The position numbers were made by a program, and so were the translations under genes. Shown here piece after piece: positions 8,713 to 19,075 of a stretch of DNA of 39,565 nucleotides. This DNA comes from Methanocalculaceae archaeon (GTDB taxonomy: Archaea > Halobacteriota > Methanomicrobia > Methanomicrobiales > Methanocorpusculaceae). Under the pieces are notes generated by a model. The model did not search any database, was not told the origin of the DNA, and saw only the letters and a list, made by a program, of their open reading frames with translations. Location: NCBI GenBank assembly GCA_031262705.1, contig JAISHD010000039.1:1-39565 (forward strand), written 5' to 3'. How positions within the stretch are numbered: the first letter of the stretch is position 1; each line of letters begins with the position of its first letter.

Positions 8713-9795
8713 TCACCGCCGCAGGTACAGCATCACTGCACCTGCCACAGCAAGAACTCCTGCAAACGCGAAGAGTGATGACTGCTGCGGAGCGGTTGGT
8801 ACGGTCGGCGAAGCTGTCGCCTCCGTGGGCAGCGGCGTCACGACCTCAACCGTTGCCGTGGGCATCGGGGTAAAGATCTCCGCCGGAAACCTGGTCACGT
8901 TCTCGGCAAACCCTACCGCATAATAGGAAAATCCCGGAGATTTTGCGGCATACCAGTCCATACCTGCCTGCTGGCCTTCACCTTCCCAGACGTACGAGGT
9001 TTCCAGCTTTTCCCACGCATCCGTATAGCGGAGAAGTTCAATATCATAGCGCGGATCAAATCCTGCATCGATCACCACACCGACCGGTACCCCGAAGAGG
9101 AAATCAACCTCCCTGATTGCGTCAACCGGAATGTTTTCAACCTTCATGTCGTAGAGTGCGGTATAAGGCTCTGACGGGGCGGGCACCGGATTTGCGGAAC
9201 TCTGCGGCACAAGTACAATTCTTGCGTTCTGCGAAATCTCCGTACCATTTGTAGTCACCGAGATTACCCGGATGTAGGGAGCGCCATAGGGATTGCCGAA
9301 ACTGAAGAGTCCTTTGGTCTTTCCCTCCTGTAAAACCGGGTACGCATCAGAGAATATCAGCGTATACCGGTTCGGATACTTTGCGTAGATGGAATCGGTG
9401 TACGAGTCCCCGCCCACGTCGCCGACATTGAGGTGCAGGGTGATGGTTTTTGGTGCACCGTTCGTGTAGTACATCGAAGGGACATGGTAGGTGACGGAGT
9501 ACAGTCCCTGTACGCTGCCGAGGTTCAGCTGGATGGTCTCTTTCCAGGAAGGTTTCATTGGATAGAGGTTCGGGACGGTGACCTCCCAGGTACCGCCCGG
9601 ATACTGGGGTGCACCTATCCACACGATGCTGCCGTACGGGATAATGACGGTCGAACCGTTCGCGTAGCTTTCCACAGGAGAGGAATCGGCATATCCGTCA
9701 AAGGAAACGGTCAGTGTGTCATCATACGGAACAGCCGCTGCCGGAACGGCGAGCAGCAGAACTGCCAGCACGAGGAGAAGGTATCGATGATGCAT
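8713..9795 (-). CDS. Secreted membrane-anchored surface protein with PGF-pre-PGF-like domain
   Basis: A 360-aa envelope protein: Sec signal peptide (residues 1-21, ending PAAA), a long extracellular beta-rich region, a segment resembling the PGF-pre-PGF domain of methanogen surface proteins (LLRYTDAWEKLETSY, then SPGFSYYAVGF, about residues 255-305), a Pro/Thr-rich linker and a C-terminal helix LFAFAGVLAVAGAVML followed by RR. The layout, with a linker, one helix and a basic tail, is that of proteins anchored to the cell surface, possibly processed by an archaeosortase-like enzyme. No catalytic motif is seen. The gene stands alone, about 30 bp downstream of the lipoprotein gene on the same strand. 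Confidence 0.75.
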   Translation of the reverse strand: MHHRYLLLVLAVLLLAVPAAAVPYDDTLTVSFDGYADSSPVESYANGSTVIIPYGSIVWIGAPQYPGGTWEVTVPNLYPMKPSWKETIQLNLGSVQGLYSVTYHVPSMYYTNGAPKTITLHLNVGDVGGDSYTDSIYAKYPNRYTLIFSDAYPVLQEGKTKGLFSFGNPYGAPYIRVISVTTNGTEISQNARIVLVPQSSANPVPAPSEPYTALYDMKVENIPVDAIREVDFLFGVPVGVVIDAGFDPRYDIELLRYTDAWEKLETSYVWEGEGQQAGMDWYAAKSPGFSYYAVGFAENVTRFPAEIFTPMPTATVEVVTPLPTEATASPTVPTAPQQSSLFAFAGVLAVAGAVMLYLRR

Positions 9796-9824
9796 AATAA
9801 TAGTCCATGTGCGATGGAATTATA

Positions 9825-10322
9825 TCAAGTTCCTGATAGGTTCAATAACCCGCTCAGCCGGTCGAGGGATTCCTGCATGCGGGTGAACGCCCCGTTCCAG
9901 TCAATATCGTTGATGGTGGTGTTTCTGTCCCGGTTGGTTAAGGGCATGTTGAATACTTCGTCCATAAAGGAGGTGAGATTGGTTCCGGCACTGTCCGGAT
10001 CGGGGGTTACCAGACCCGAACTGTTGATGAAGGACATGTTCAGACCGCCGCTGCCGTCCAGAATGCCGGCGCTGATGTTGTCGGCCTCTGCTCTGGTTAC
10101 ACCGTTTCTGGAGAACTCCATCCCGAACAGTTCCAGTCTGACGTTGAACTTTTCCTCGAGCGAACTGTTGGAAAACATATTTTCATACACTGGTGTTATG
10201 GTAATTTTGCCGATGCTCTGGTTGTCGAACATAATGTCGGTGGTCTGATCCCCGATACATCCTGCGGAAAATACGGTGAGGATGAGGACTGCAAGAACGC
10301 CTGCGGCAACCGGAATTTTCAT
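9825..10322 (-). CDS. Putative lipoprotein of unknown function
   Basis: A 165-aa exported protein. The ATG at 10322 was chosen because it places a short Lys-containing N-terminus before a hydrophobic core and a lipobox (FSAGC, cysteine near residue 21); the longer frame upstream adds only charged, unlikely sequence. The mature part is rich in Asn and Ser with many N-x-S/T sites and no family I recognise. Upstream are a TATA-like AAATATTT (10350-10357) and an inverted repeat (10361-10377). It is probably transcribed separately from secD, given the very long T run between them. Confidence 0.7.
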   Translation of the reverse strand: MKIPVAAGVLAVLILTVFSAGCIGDQTTDIMFDNQSIGKITITPVYENMFSNSSLEEKFNVRLELFGMEFSRNGVTRAEADNISAGILDGSGGLNMSFINSSGLVTPDPDSAGTNLTSFMDEVFNMPLTNRDRNTTINDIDWNGAFTRMQESLDRLSGLLNLSGT

Positions 10323-10349
10323 GCAGATGTGTTTGCTTCTGCTGGGGAA

Positions 10350-10377
10350 TAAATATTTGGCGAACGAAATACGTTCG
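10350..10377 (-). promoter_or_regulatory. TATA box with adjacent inverted repeat, lipoprotein gene
   Basis: AAATATTT at 10350-10357 sits about 30 bp from the ATG at 10322. Immediately upstream is a perfect inverted repeat CGAACG-5-CGTTCG (10361-10377), where TFB would contact DNA. Position suggests a repressor or activator site; this is inference. Confidence 0.45.
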
Positions 10378-10407
10378 TCATCTGAGTGCAGCACAACGAA
10401 AAAATTT

Positions 10408-10448
<41 letters not shown>

Positions 10449-10451
<3 letters not shown>

Positions 10452-11915
10452 TCTTGCCATGATGTCCATCACAATCTTACCGTAGGCCGGCCGTGTGATG
10501 AGAACACCAATCAGGATACCAAGGATACTGATGATGGCAAAGCCCTTCAGCGTCGAGAGGTCCATGATGATCAACGGGACCATCGCAATGATCACCGTTG
10601 CCGCAGACGTCATGATGATCATAAGCGCCCGCGTGAGACGCTTGAGATACAGCGTCGGTGAGGGCACCCTTCCTTCATGCACCACCTCGTCGGTGATGAT
10701 CACCAGCTGATCGATACCGGTTCCAAGCACTGCTATCAATGCCGCGATTGCCGCAATATCGAGCTGCTGGATGAAGACCGCAATGCCGAGCAGGATAACT
10801 ATCTCGGCCATGTTGGTTGCAATCATCGGAAGAACAATCTCGGCAACCCGGTACCGGAGATAGACCATGATGGCCACTGCGGCCAGTGCTGCAAGACCTG
10901 CGATCAGACAGATGATCTTGAAGTACTCGCCAAGTGCTGCCGAGGTCGAACCGGAACCGGCAATCTCTACCTGCACCGGCAGAGCACCGGCGCGCAGATG
11001 AATTTCAAGCTTCTGAGCCTGCTGGTGTCCTTCCTCGCCCGAACCGGTTCCGGCGTACAGACTGTTGATCGGATGGGTTGCAATCTGCATCGCAAGATCA
11101 TTGGAAAGCGGGGCACTGTACACCTCAGCGCCGTCCAGATGCATGTTCAGGTTGTGCGCCTGCGGATTCGTGGTTGCACCGTACTGAATGCATGCCTGCT
11201 GCAGAGCTGCTGCACCGTCGTTGTTCAGGTTGAATCCGACACCCCAGTTGTCTGAACCTGCCGGATTCTGCGTCGGGTTCTGCACAGAGGCAACCGAGTC
11301 TCCGTAGAGCACGTGGGCTGTTTCGTTGCCGGTTGTGACAATCCGGATCTCAAAGAGACCCTGCTTTCCGACGATCTCCTGAGCGGTCTGCATGTCAGCA
11401 CCGGCCATCTCGACACGGACGTACTGTGCGACGCCGTTGGCGTTGGTTAAGGTGTTGACTTTGACGTCGTTCGTTCCCAGGCTGTTGACCTTGGACTCCA
11501 GAATCCGTTTAACGGTCTCGGCAGTGGTCGTGCCCAAACCGTTTTCATAACTGATGAACGCCGCTCCCGCAGCCTCGGTTGCAGCGCGGAGTTCTTCTTC
11601 GGTTGCTTTCTTCTGGACTTCGAGATGATACTGATCTATCGGAACAACAGTACAGTCAAGGTACTCGCCCATCTTATCGGCGACGTCATTTACATCCGCG
11701 CCGGTACCGATGGTGACAACACTTGCCTGGAACTCAAGCTGAATCCAGGACCCTCCGTCGAGATCAAGACCGAACTGGAGGTTGGTCATCGCGTCTCCGC
11801 GGTCGCCCATCGGTACAAAGATTGCCGCAAGTGCGATGATGACCAAGATGATTACCAGCAGGACACGCAGGTCCTTGATGGTGGCAAGCCATCCGGACGA
11901 TTTCTTTTCGCTCAT
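10449..11915 (-). CDS. secD: Protein-export membrane protein SecD
   Basis: SecD, 488 aa, partner of SecF in the archaeal Sec translocation accessory complex, thought to use the ion gradient to help release exported proteins. One N-terminal helix (about 18-36) is followed by a large extracytoplasmic P1-type domain beginning with the conserved FGLDLDGGSW, and five C-terminal RND-type helices from about 340. The motif GTGIDQLVIITDE is present in helix 4/5, and LIGVLITRPAYGKIV closes the protein. The ATG overlaps the secF stop by 4 bp (ATGA), so translation is coupled. The archaeal order secF-secD is the reverse of the bacterial one. A T-rich terminator follows. Confidence 0.97.
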
Positions 11916-12814
11916 GATTTTTCCCCCTTAACCTTCTGTTTTTTGTTTGCAGGCTGTTTTTTCCCTTCCTCTTTTTCCATGTAGATCCGGAGAACGCCTG
12001 CGTTGAACGCCCAGGTGAAGATCATATCACAGATAAGACCGATCACGAGTACTGCGGCGATGTTGGATAGTGTGGGGACCTGTCCGATGAGGGCGACTAT
12101 CAGCATGGCAGCGATTGCGGCGAGCGTGGTCGTGGTCATAATGAGTCCGGTGTGGAATGCGCCGGCCATTTTGTCGACACGTTTTCCCTGACGGTTGAGG
12201 ACTTTACTGGTCAGCAGGATGTTGCTGTCTACGGAGTAGCCGATGAGCATGAGGAGTCCTGCGGTTGTTGCGAGCGAGAGTTCGATGCCAAGGACATTCA
12301 TGACTCCTGCGGTGATGGTGATGTCGGCGACTCCTGCGAAGACGACGGTTGCCGCGGGAATCAGTTTGCGGAATGCGATGAAGACGACGATCGCCATGCC
12401 GATGAATGCGAAGAGGAGGGCTATCAGTGCCTGGGACTGGAGCGTTGCACCAAAGCTTGCGCCGATCTGGTCGATGCTTGCGTCAGGGTATTCGGCGAGG
12501 GTCTTTTCATTGAACTCCATCATCTCTTGGTTTTCCATCGGGCCGAATTTGATGTAGTATCCGGCGCTGCCGACTCCTTCGTCGATGGAGGTCAGGGGGT
12601 ATCCTGCGTAGAATGCCTGTATTTGTTCTTTGGTATCGGTGGTGTGGATTGTGACCGCGGCACCTCCGGCGAGGTCAATGCCGGGGGTGACGGGCATGCC
12701 GGTGTTCACGAAGGTGAATCCGACAATGGCCGCGGCAACAAGGAAGATCAGGAACGGGATGAGCATCATCCATTTCGGATCGTATTTGTTGATATCATAC
12801 CGGGGAAGTTCCAT
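11912..12814 (-). CDS. secF: Protein-export membrane protein SecF
   Basis: SecF, 300 aa, six membrane helices with a shorter extracytoplasmic P1 domain between the first two. The family motif PGIDLAGGAAVTI follows helix 1 (about 43-55), and the C-terminal helices carry GYSVDSNILLTSKVLNR, the SecF equivalent of the D-x-N motif used in ion coupling. The basic tail (EEGKKQPANKKQKVKGEK) is cytoplasmic. It is the first gene of the secFD operon. A TATA-like TTATTATATCC lies about 30 bp upstream, so the leader is very short. Confidence 0.97.
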   Translation of the reverse strand: MELPRYDINKYDPKWMMLIPFLIFLVAAAIVGFTFVNTGMPVTPGIDLAGGAAVTIHTTDTKEQIQAFYAGYPLTSIDEGVGSAGYYIKFGPMENQEMMEFNEKTLAEYPDASIDQIGASFGATLQSQALIALLFAFIGMAIVVFIAFRKLIPAATVVFAGVADITITAGVMNVLGIELSLATTAGLLMLIGYSVDSNILLTSKVLNRQGKRVDKMAGAFHTGLIMTTTTLAAIAAMLIVALIGQVPTLSNIAAVLVIGLICDMIFTWAFNAGVLRIYMEKEEGKKQPANKKQKVKGEKS

Positions 12815-12838
12815 GGTTTATTTATATTGATTTTCAAA

Positions 12839-12850
12839 GGATATAATAAG
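12839..12850 (-). promoter_or_regulatory. Probable TATA box of secFD
   Basis: CTTATTATATCC on the minus strand, centred about 30 bp upstream of the secF ATG at 12814. It implies a short or leaderless transcript. This rests on sequence and position only. Confidence 0.4.
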
Positions 12851-12889
12851 CAATGCCTGTCCGGGGATTTGGGCGGGAAAAAAGGGAGG

Positions 12890-13710
12890 TTATTCGCTGC
12901 GGCCGGTTTCGGCAGCGCCTTTCTGGGCCAGCATGTCGTCGGCGGTGACGTTCGGGTGGTGGTATCTTGGCCGCTCGTCGGTTTTGCCGCCGCAGGAGAT
13001 GGCTTCGACAGGGCAGAACTGGAGGCAGGCAAGGCAGCCTTCGCAGTGGTCGAGCCATTCTTTTTTGCCTTTGGGAAGTATGCGGATGTTGTTGACGGGA
13101 CAGACATCGACACAGATCATGCAGCCGTTGCAGTTTTGGCCGACGATGAATTTTTTGCCGAACGCGGGGATCTTTTTCATGAACGGTTTGTACATTACCA
13201 GTCTGAGCAGTTTTCCGGTTGTGGTGAGGTCGATGTGCCGCGGGAGCCGTTCACGGACTGTTTCGGCGAGGACAGCGATTTTTCTGAGTGCGTCTTCGCG
13301 GATGGTTTTCTGTTCGGATTTTGCGGGCGGTGCGGACAGGGGGGGATGTAGTTGTCCGGCATCTGGATCCACCATGCGGCATCAAGGTTGCGGCCGCTCT
13401 GTTTGGCGAGGGCTGCGATCTGGCCGGTGGGGGAGCCGAATGTTCCTCCTTCGGTGACGACGGAGAAGACGTAACCGGCGTCCGAGAGGTCAAGGATGTC
13501 AAAGAATCTGACGACGATGTTCGGCAGGCCCATGGCGTAAAGGGGGTAGACGATGCCGATATTGGCGTTTTCAGGCGCCCGGACTTTGTCTCCTTTGAGG
13601 ATGAGCATGGGGATGGGGATGAGTGTTGTGTCCGGCAGCCGGTCGGCTATGGCGCGTGCTACGGCGAGGCTGTTGCCTGTTCCGGTAAAGTAGTAGAGTA
13701 TTGTCTGCAT
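12890..13710 (-). pseudogene. EFR1-type flavodoxin/ferredoxin fusion, frameshifted
   Basis: Two frames make up one protein of about 273 aa, the usual length of EFR1-family (EFR1: flavodoxin plus ferredoxin) proteins. The first (ATG 13710) is a flavodoxin domain with the FMN-phosphate loop TGTGNSLAVA and the MPDNY segment. The second carries the linker helices and two 4Fe-4S motifs, CNGCMICVDVCPVN and CEGCLACLQFCPVE. The break is at the seven C on the minus strand (forward G run 13339-13345): eight C would read MPDNYIPPLSAPPAK and continue without a stop. The predicted role is electron transfer from ferredoxin-type clusters to FMN. It is a single gene upstream of secF on the same strand. Confidence 0.85.
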
Positions 13711-13935
13711 GGTGGTGATCGGCCGGTCTTTTGTATTGTATCGAGTCCGGCGTTCCTCCTGTGTATATATCTGTCGGGCGGGTGGTTATAGATTGTGTTG
13801 GGGGAAAAATAGAGGAGAGGCAGTACTGTGTCCGAACAGATTAGCATGCGGATGCCCAAAGATCTGTCGCCAAAGTCGATATCTTCAAAGAAAAATCCGG
13901 CATGAATCACAAGACCTCTACGGCCCAACACCCGT

Positions 13936-13955
13936 GTTACCGATGGGTCGGTAAC
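13936..13955. repeat. Inverted repeat GTTACCGA-4-TCGGTAAC
   Basis: Perfect 8-bp arms with a 4-base loop (TGGG). The right arm, extended as TCGGTAACAAA (13948-13958), is repeated exactly at 14093-14103 and 14178-14188, and inverted at 14017-14027. It could be a protein-binding site or a terminator stem. Confidence 0.6.
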
Positions 13956-13990
13956 AAAATAAGCTCATTTTTCAGACTTAATTCTTATTT

Positions 13991-14010
13991 AAACTCGTTT
14001 AAACGAGTTT
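13991..14010. repeat. 20-bp perfect palindrome
   Basis: AAACTCGTTTAAACGAGTTT reads the same on both strands with no loop. A dimeric regulator's operator is one possibility; nothing else identifies it. Confidence 0.6.
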
Positions 14011-14016
14011 TGTGTT

Positions 14017-14188
14017 TTTGTTACCGATGTTTTGCTATTGTCTTTCAGTATCTGAACTAAACTCTTATCAGAGTACTGATTTTGAGGTAACATCGGTAAC
14101 AAATTTTCAAAAAACCGATAAATACTCTCCAAATCTCTTTTTAACAAATATATTCGGAGATTTTTGTTACCTACCTGTCGGTAACAAA
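14017..14188. repeat. Cluster of TCGGTAACAAA repeats at the fic 3' end
   Basis: TTTGTTACCGATGTT (14017-14031) and AACATCGGTAAC (14089-14100) form a long-range inverted repeat of 12 bp. The 11-mer TCGGTAACAAA occurs at 14093 and 14178, besides 13948. The last copy lies within the final codons of fic. The motif is far too frequent to be chance in 250 bp. Confidence 0.65.
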
Positions 14189-15315
14189 CCTCTCCCGTCT
14201 TTCGCTTGCAGACTCGGACAAACGACCTCCTCCTCAAACTTCAGCAGCTCAAACAATTTCGTATTCACATAAATCCGCTCTTTTCCGATCCGCACCGACG
14301 CAAGAACCCCGATCTCTTCCAGAGCCTTCAGATACTTCATCGCCGTCTGCCGGTTCCCGATTCCCCGCTCAACCAGAAAGGCAGGTTTGCAGTACGGCTG
14401 CAAAAATATCTCCTCGACTAAATCATAGGAGTAGATCTTCGGCAGCTTCTCTTTGCATACCGCAATCGTTTCATCCATCAGGGTTTTGATTGCAGAAATC
14501 CGATCATATGTCCAGTCTGCGGTCTCCCGAACCGCATTCAGCATAAAGATGATCCACTCTTCCCACTCCTCGTTCTCGGTAACTCTCCGGAGACGCGAGT
14601 AATACTCGGATTTGTGCTGGATGATGTAGCGGCTGAGATAGAGTATCGGAATATCAAGGAGGTCCTGATCGATCAGATAGAGGATGTTCAGGATTCTTCC
14701 GGTTCTTCCGTTCGCATCGCCAAACGGATGTATTGCCTCGAACTGGTAATGAATCAGTGCCAGACGGATCAGCGGGTCGGGCTCTCTTCCGCCGTTCATG
14801 TAATCTTCCAGCTGATGGATCAGATCCTCCACAACGATCGGATCGTCCGGTGGTGTATACACGCGTCCCTCCGGCCCTTTGATGTAGGTGCCCGTGTTCG
14901 GGCTCCGCCGATCCGTATCGCGATCCAGCAGGACGGAACAGACACGGGTAAGCAGGATTTCTCCTGGTTTTCTCCCGGACTTCAGTTCCCCGACCCCGAC
15001 CGAAAGCGCTTCCCGGTACCGGAGAACCTCCTTTGTTGCCGGATCGATCTTCTCCTCCGGAACCGAGAGTGCGGTGTAGAGGGCATTGCTGGTGGTGAAG
15101 ATATTCTCAATCCGTGAACTTGCGGTTGCTTCCAGCAGCGGGATGGAACTGATGAGGATTCCCTGATTGGGAATGAGTTTGCCCGCCTCCCGCATCCGGG
15201 CAAGCGATGTCTTCGCCTCGGCACAGACTCTCCATATCCGAACCGTTTCAATATCTGCCGTCGGGGGAAGATGCGGCATGGTATTGTAGGGAGTATTTGG
15301 ATCTGTATGCGCCAT
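14167..15315 (-). CDS. Fic family protein
   Basis: A 382-aa Fic protein, expected to transfer AMP (or another nucleotide moiety) from ATP to a hydroxyl of a target protein. The active-site loop is HPFGDANGRTGR at 196-207, with catalytic His196; the usual first Gly is Ala, as in many free-living Fic proteins. An N-terminal SSRIEN at 66-71 matches the (S/T)xxxE(G/N) inhibitory helix, so activity is probably auto-inhibited in cis (class II). The N-terminal Fic/DOC helix region (about 10-95) and a C-terminal winged-helix-like part (about 300-365, with YLKALEEIGVL) complete the standard layout. It is flanked by repeat arrays on both sides and by a tRNA gene, and no antitoxin gene is adjacent. This arrangement hints at a mobile or recently acquired gene. 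Confidence 0.9.
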   Translation of the reverse strand: MAHTDPNTPYNTMPHLPPTADIETVRIWRVCAEAKTSLARMREAGKLIPNQGILISSIPLLEATASSRIENIFTTSNALYTALSVPEEKIDPATKEVLRYREALSVGVGELKSGRKPGEILLTRVCSVLLDRDTDRRSPNTGTYIKGPEGRVYTPPDDPIVVEDLIHQLEDYMNGGREPDPLIRLALIHYQFEAIHPFGDANGRTGRILNILYLIDQDLLDIPILYLSRYIIQHKSEYYSRLRRVTENEEWEEWIIFMLNAVRETADWTYDRISAIKTLMDETIAVCKEKLPKIYSYDLVEEIFLQPYCKPAFLVERGIGNRQTAMKYLKALEEIGVLASVRIGKERIYVNTKLFELLKFEEEVVCPSLQAKDGRGLLPTGR

Positions 15316-15352
15316 AATCTCTGTGAGTAATTTGTCTGTTATCCATATCTAT

Positions 15353-15489
15353 CTGTCGAAGAAATCAAAAAATTTCGACACGAGGTGTTCGATGTGTTCG
15401 CGGCGTATACAGATGTGTATGTACCTGTCGAAGAAATCAAAAAATTTCGACACGAGATGTTAGATGTGTTCGCGGCATATACAGATGTG
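15353..15489. repeat. 72-bp-period direct tandem repeat (two copies)
   Basis: Two 65-bp units (15353-15417 and 15425-15489) differ at three positions and start 72 bp apart. Each contains the hairpin arms TGTCGAA / TTCGACA. The period is a multiple of three, and the plus strand stays open through both copies to a stop at 15541-15543 (repeat unit beginning VEEIKKFRHE). There is no ATG or ribosome site before it. It lies between fic (whose start is at 15315) and tRNA-Met, so it may also act on the fic promoter. Confidence 0.85.
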
Positions 15490-15550
15490 CCCCCTCGTGA
15501 TCATGATACTGATGCAGGGAAAACAACTGGGCAAAAATCTTAGAGAAAAG

Positions 15551-15624
15551 TGCTGCGAGAGGGATCCGAACCCCCGACTTCCAGATTATGAGTCTGGCGC
15601 CCTAACCAGCTAGGCCACCGCAGC
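15551..15624 (-). tRNA. tRNA-Met(CAT), elongator type
   Basis: On the minus strand a full cloverleaf can be drawn: acceptor GCTGCGG/TCGCAGC (last pair G-U), D stem GCCT/GGGC, anticodon stem CCAGA/TCTGG with loop CTCATAA (anticodon CAT), five-base variable loop, T stem GGGGG/CCCTC with loop TTCGGAT, discriminator A. The loop context and acceptor fit elongator tRNA-Met rather than the initiator. tRNA-Ile2 with a modified C34 is the less likely alternative. CCA is not encoded and no intron is present. Confidence 0.95.
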
Positions 15625-15697
15625 AAGAAGTGCATTAAAAGAAGGATGTATCAAAATATATACGTTACTGATTTCATCCCGAAAATAGAACAAAGGG

Positions 15698-17196
<1,499 letters not shown>

Positions 17197-17200
<4 letters not shown>

Positions 17201-18942
17201 TTCACCACCACAAGCACGTCGCCGCTCTGGACGACCGCACCGTTCTCCACAAAGATCTCCGTAACCGTTCCGTCAACCGGACTGACCACCGGATTTTCCA
17301 TCTTCATGGCTTCCAGTACCAGGAGAGTATCGCCCGCGGAGACTTTCTGGCCCATCTGCACCTTAATATCGAGCACCATTCCCTGAATACTGCTCTTCAC
17401 GCCTCCCGGCACATCTCCGTGCGGCGTCTGGCGCCTGCCCGGCTCGGAACTTCCTGCGGCAACCGATTCTCCCTCAACGGAAAGAATCCTGACCCTGAAC
17501 ACCTCGCCGTCAACCTCGACCTCCATCGAACGGGGAATGTCGATGTCAACCGGTGCCGCTGCTGCCGCCTCTGTCGCGGGGGCTGCTTCCGGCAGCGGCT
17601 CTGCCTTCTTCTCACCTCTCAGGAATGCCGGGGCAATTGCCGGGTAGAGGATGTACGTCAGGACATCCTCTTCCTTTCTGATCAGATCCTGGCCTTCGGC
17701 ATCGGTTTTCATCTTATCGTAGATAGGGCCGAGTGTGTCCGCCGGACGACAGGTGATCCGCTCCTCATCGCCGATGATCGAGGCAACCAGTGCTTCATCC
17801 AGCAATGCCGGGGTTTTTCCGTACATGCCTTTCAGATAATCGCGGGCCTCGTTGGTCACCGTCTTGTAGCGGCCGCCCATCAGGACATTGAGAACCGCCT
17901 GGGTTCCGACGATCTGCGATGTCGGGGTCACGAGCGGCGGATAGCCGAGATCCTTTCTGACCGCCGGAATCTCTTTGAGCACCTCATCCATCTTGTCGAG
18001 AGCGCCCTGCTCCTTGAGCTGGGAGACAAGGTTTGAGATCATGCCGCCCGGAAGCTGATAGATCAGCACATCGCTGTCGATCCGGATTGAGATCGGATCG
18101 ATCAGGCAGTCGTATTTGCATCTGACTGCTGATGCGGCATTCTTGATGTCGCGGAGCGTGGTCAGTTTGATTCCTGTGTCGCGTTTCGTGCCGACAAGGG
18201 ATGCAACGATACTTTCCGTCGCGGGCTGGGACGTTCCGCCGGCAAACGGCGACATGGCGGTATCGAGAATATCAACACCCGCTTCAATTGCCGCCTGATA
18301 GCTCATCGGTGCAATACCGCTGGTTGAGTGGGTGTGCAGACACACGGGAATATCGATCCGTTTTTTGATGCCGGTGATTAAGGAGCGGGTGGCCTCGGGC
18401 ATAATGAGTCCTGCCATATCCTTAATGCAGATAGAGTTGCAGCCAAGGTTGTACAGCTCCTCGGCCATTTCGATGAACCCGTCCGTACTGTGGACCGGGC
18501 TTGTCGTGTAGCTGATCGTTCCCTGCAGATGTTTTCCTTCATTCTGCACCGCAGTCATTGAGCGCTTCATATTGCGGATATCGTTGAGCGCATCAAACAC
18601 ACGGAAGACATCGACCCCGTTTGCAGCGGCGGCTCCGATGAACTTGTCGACCACGTCATCGGGATAATGTTTGTAGCCGACAAGGTTCTGGCCGCGGAGC
18701 AGCATCTGGATAGGTGTCTTGACAAAGATCGTCTTGAGATCCCGCAGGCGTTCCCATGGATCGTCGTTCAGATACCGAATACAGGTGTCAAACGTTGCCC
18801 CTCCCCATGCTTCGACGGACCAGAAGCCCGCCTTCTCCATCGCGGATGCGAGTTCGAGCATATCTTCGGTACGCATCCGTGTTGCGGCAAGCGACTGGTG
18901 TGCATCCCGAAGGGTTGTATCAGTAATATTGAGCTTTGTCAT
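17197..18942 (-). CDS. pycB: Pyruvate carboxylase subunit B (carboxyltransferase and biotin carrier)
   Basis: PycB, 581 aa. Residues 1-300 form the TIM-barrel carboxyltransferase with NITDTTLRDAHQSL at the N-terminus and a CLHTHSTSG metal/substrate segment near 200. A conserved PYC_OADA domain follows (to about 450), then an Ala/Pro-rich linker and a biotinyl domain at the C-terminus with EAMKMEN, biotin attached at Lys547. The subunit transfers CO2 from carboxybiotin to pyruvate. It precedes pycA with a 4-bp overlap, so the order is pycB-pycA. The 133-bp gap upstream separates it from ecfT. The related oxaloacetate decarboxylase alpha subunit is the alternative, but the adjacent biotin carboxylase and the lack of membrane subunits favour pyruvate carboxylase. 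Confidence 0.96.
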
Positions 18943-19075
18943 GGTTGTCTCCCGGTCTGCATCATGAGTACAGCTTATCTAAACCCATACTGTTTTGGAA
19001 TGAAAAGATAAAAAAGTAGTCCTGATTGATCCGGCAGGACGTGCCGATTTCAAAAAAATATTATAGAAGATGGTG

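Larger units (their letters stand above)
13711..14166. other. 456-bp non-coding stretch with repeats
   Basis: No gene is supported here. It contains the promoter of the EFR1 gene, the 3' flank of fic, a 20-bp perfect palindrome (13991-14010), and a cluster of GGTAAC/GTTACC motifs (13936, 13950, 14020, 14086, 14095, with two more at 14166 and 14180 at the fic 3' end). Base composition turns AT-rich from about 13970 to 14165, unlike the neighbours. Confidence 0.7.

Noticed and set aside
12152-13351. 399-codon open frame on the plus strand
   Set aside because: It is antisense to secF and the EFR1 gene, is rich in Asp, Gly and Cys as expected from reading those codons backwards, and has no family pattern.
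13989-14237. 82-codon minus-strand frame downstream of fic
   Set aside because: It starts inside fic in another frame and its sequence is produced by the GGTAAC repeats; no start signal or family.
14167-15315. Fic as part of a toxin-antitoxin pair
   Set aside because: No small partner gene is adjacent, and the inhibitory SSRIEN motif is inside the protein itself.
15353-15489. CRISPR array
   Set aside because: Only two units, whose similarity covers nearly the whole period, so there is no repeat-spacer structure, and no cas genes are present.
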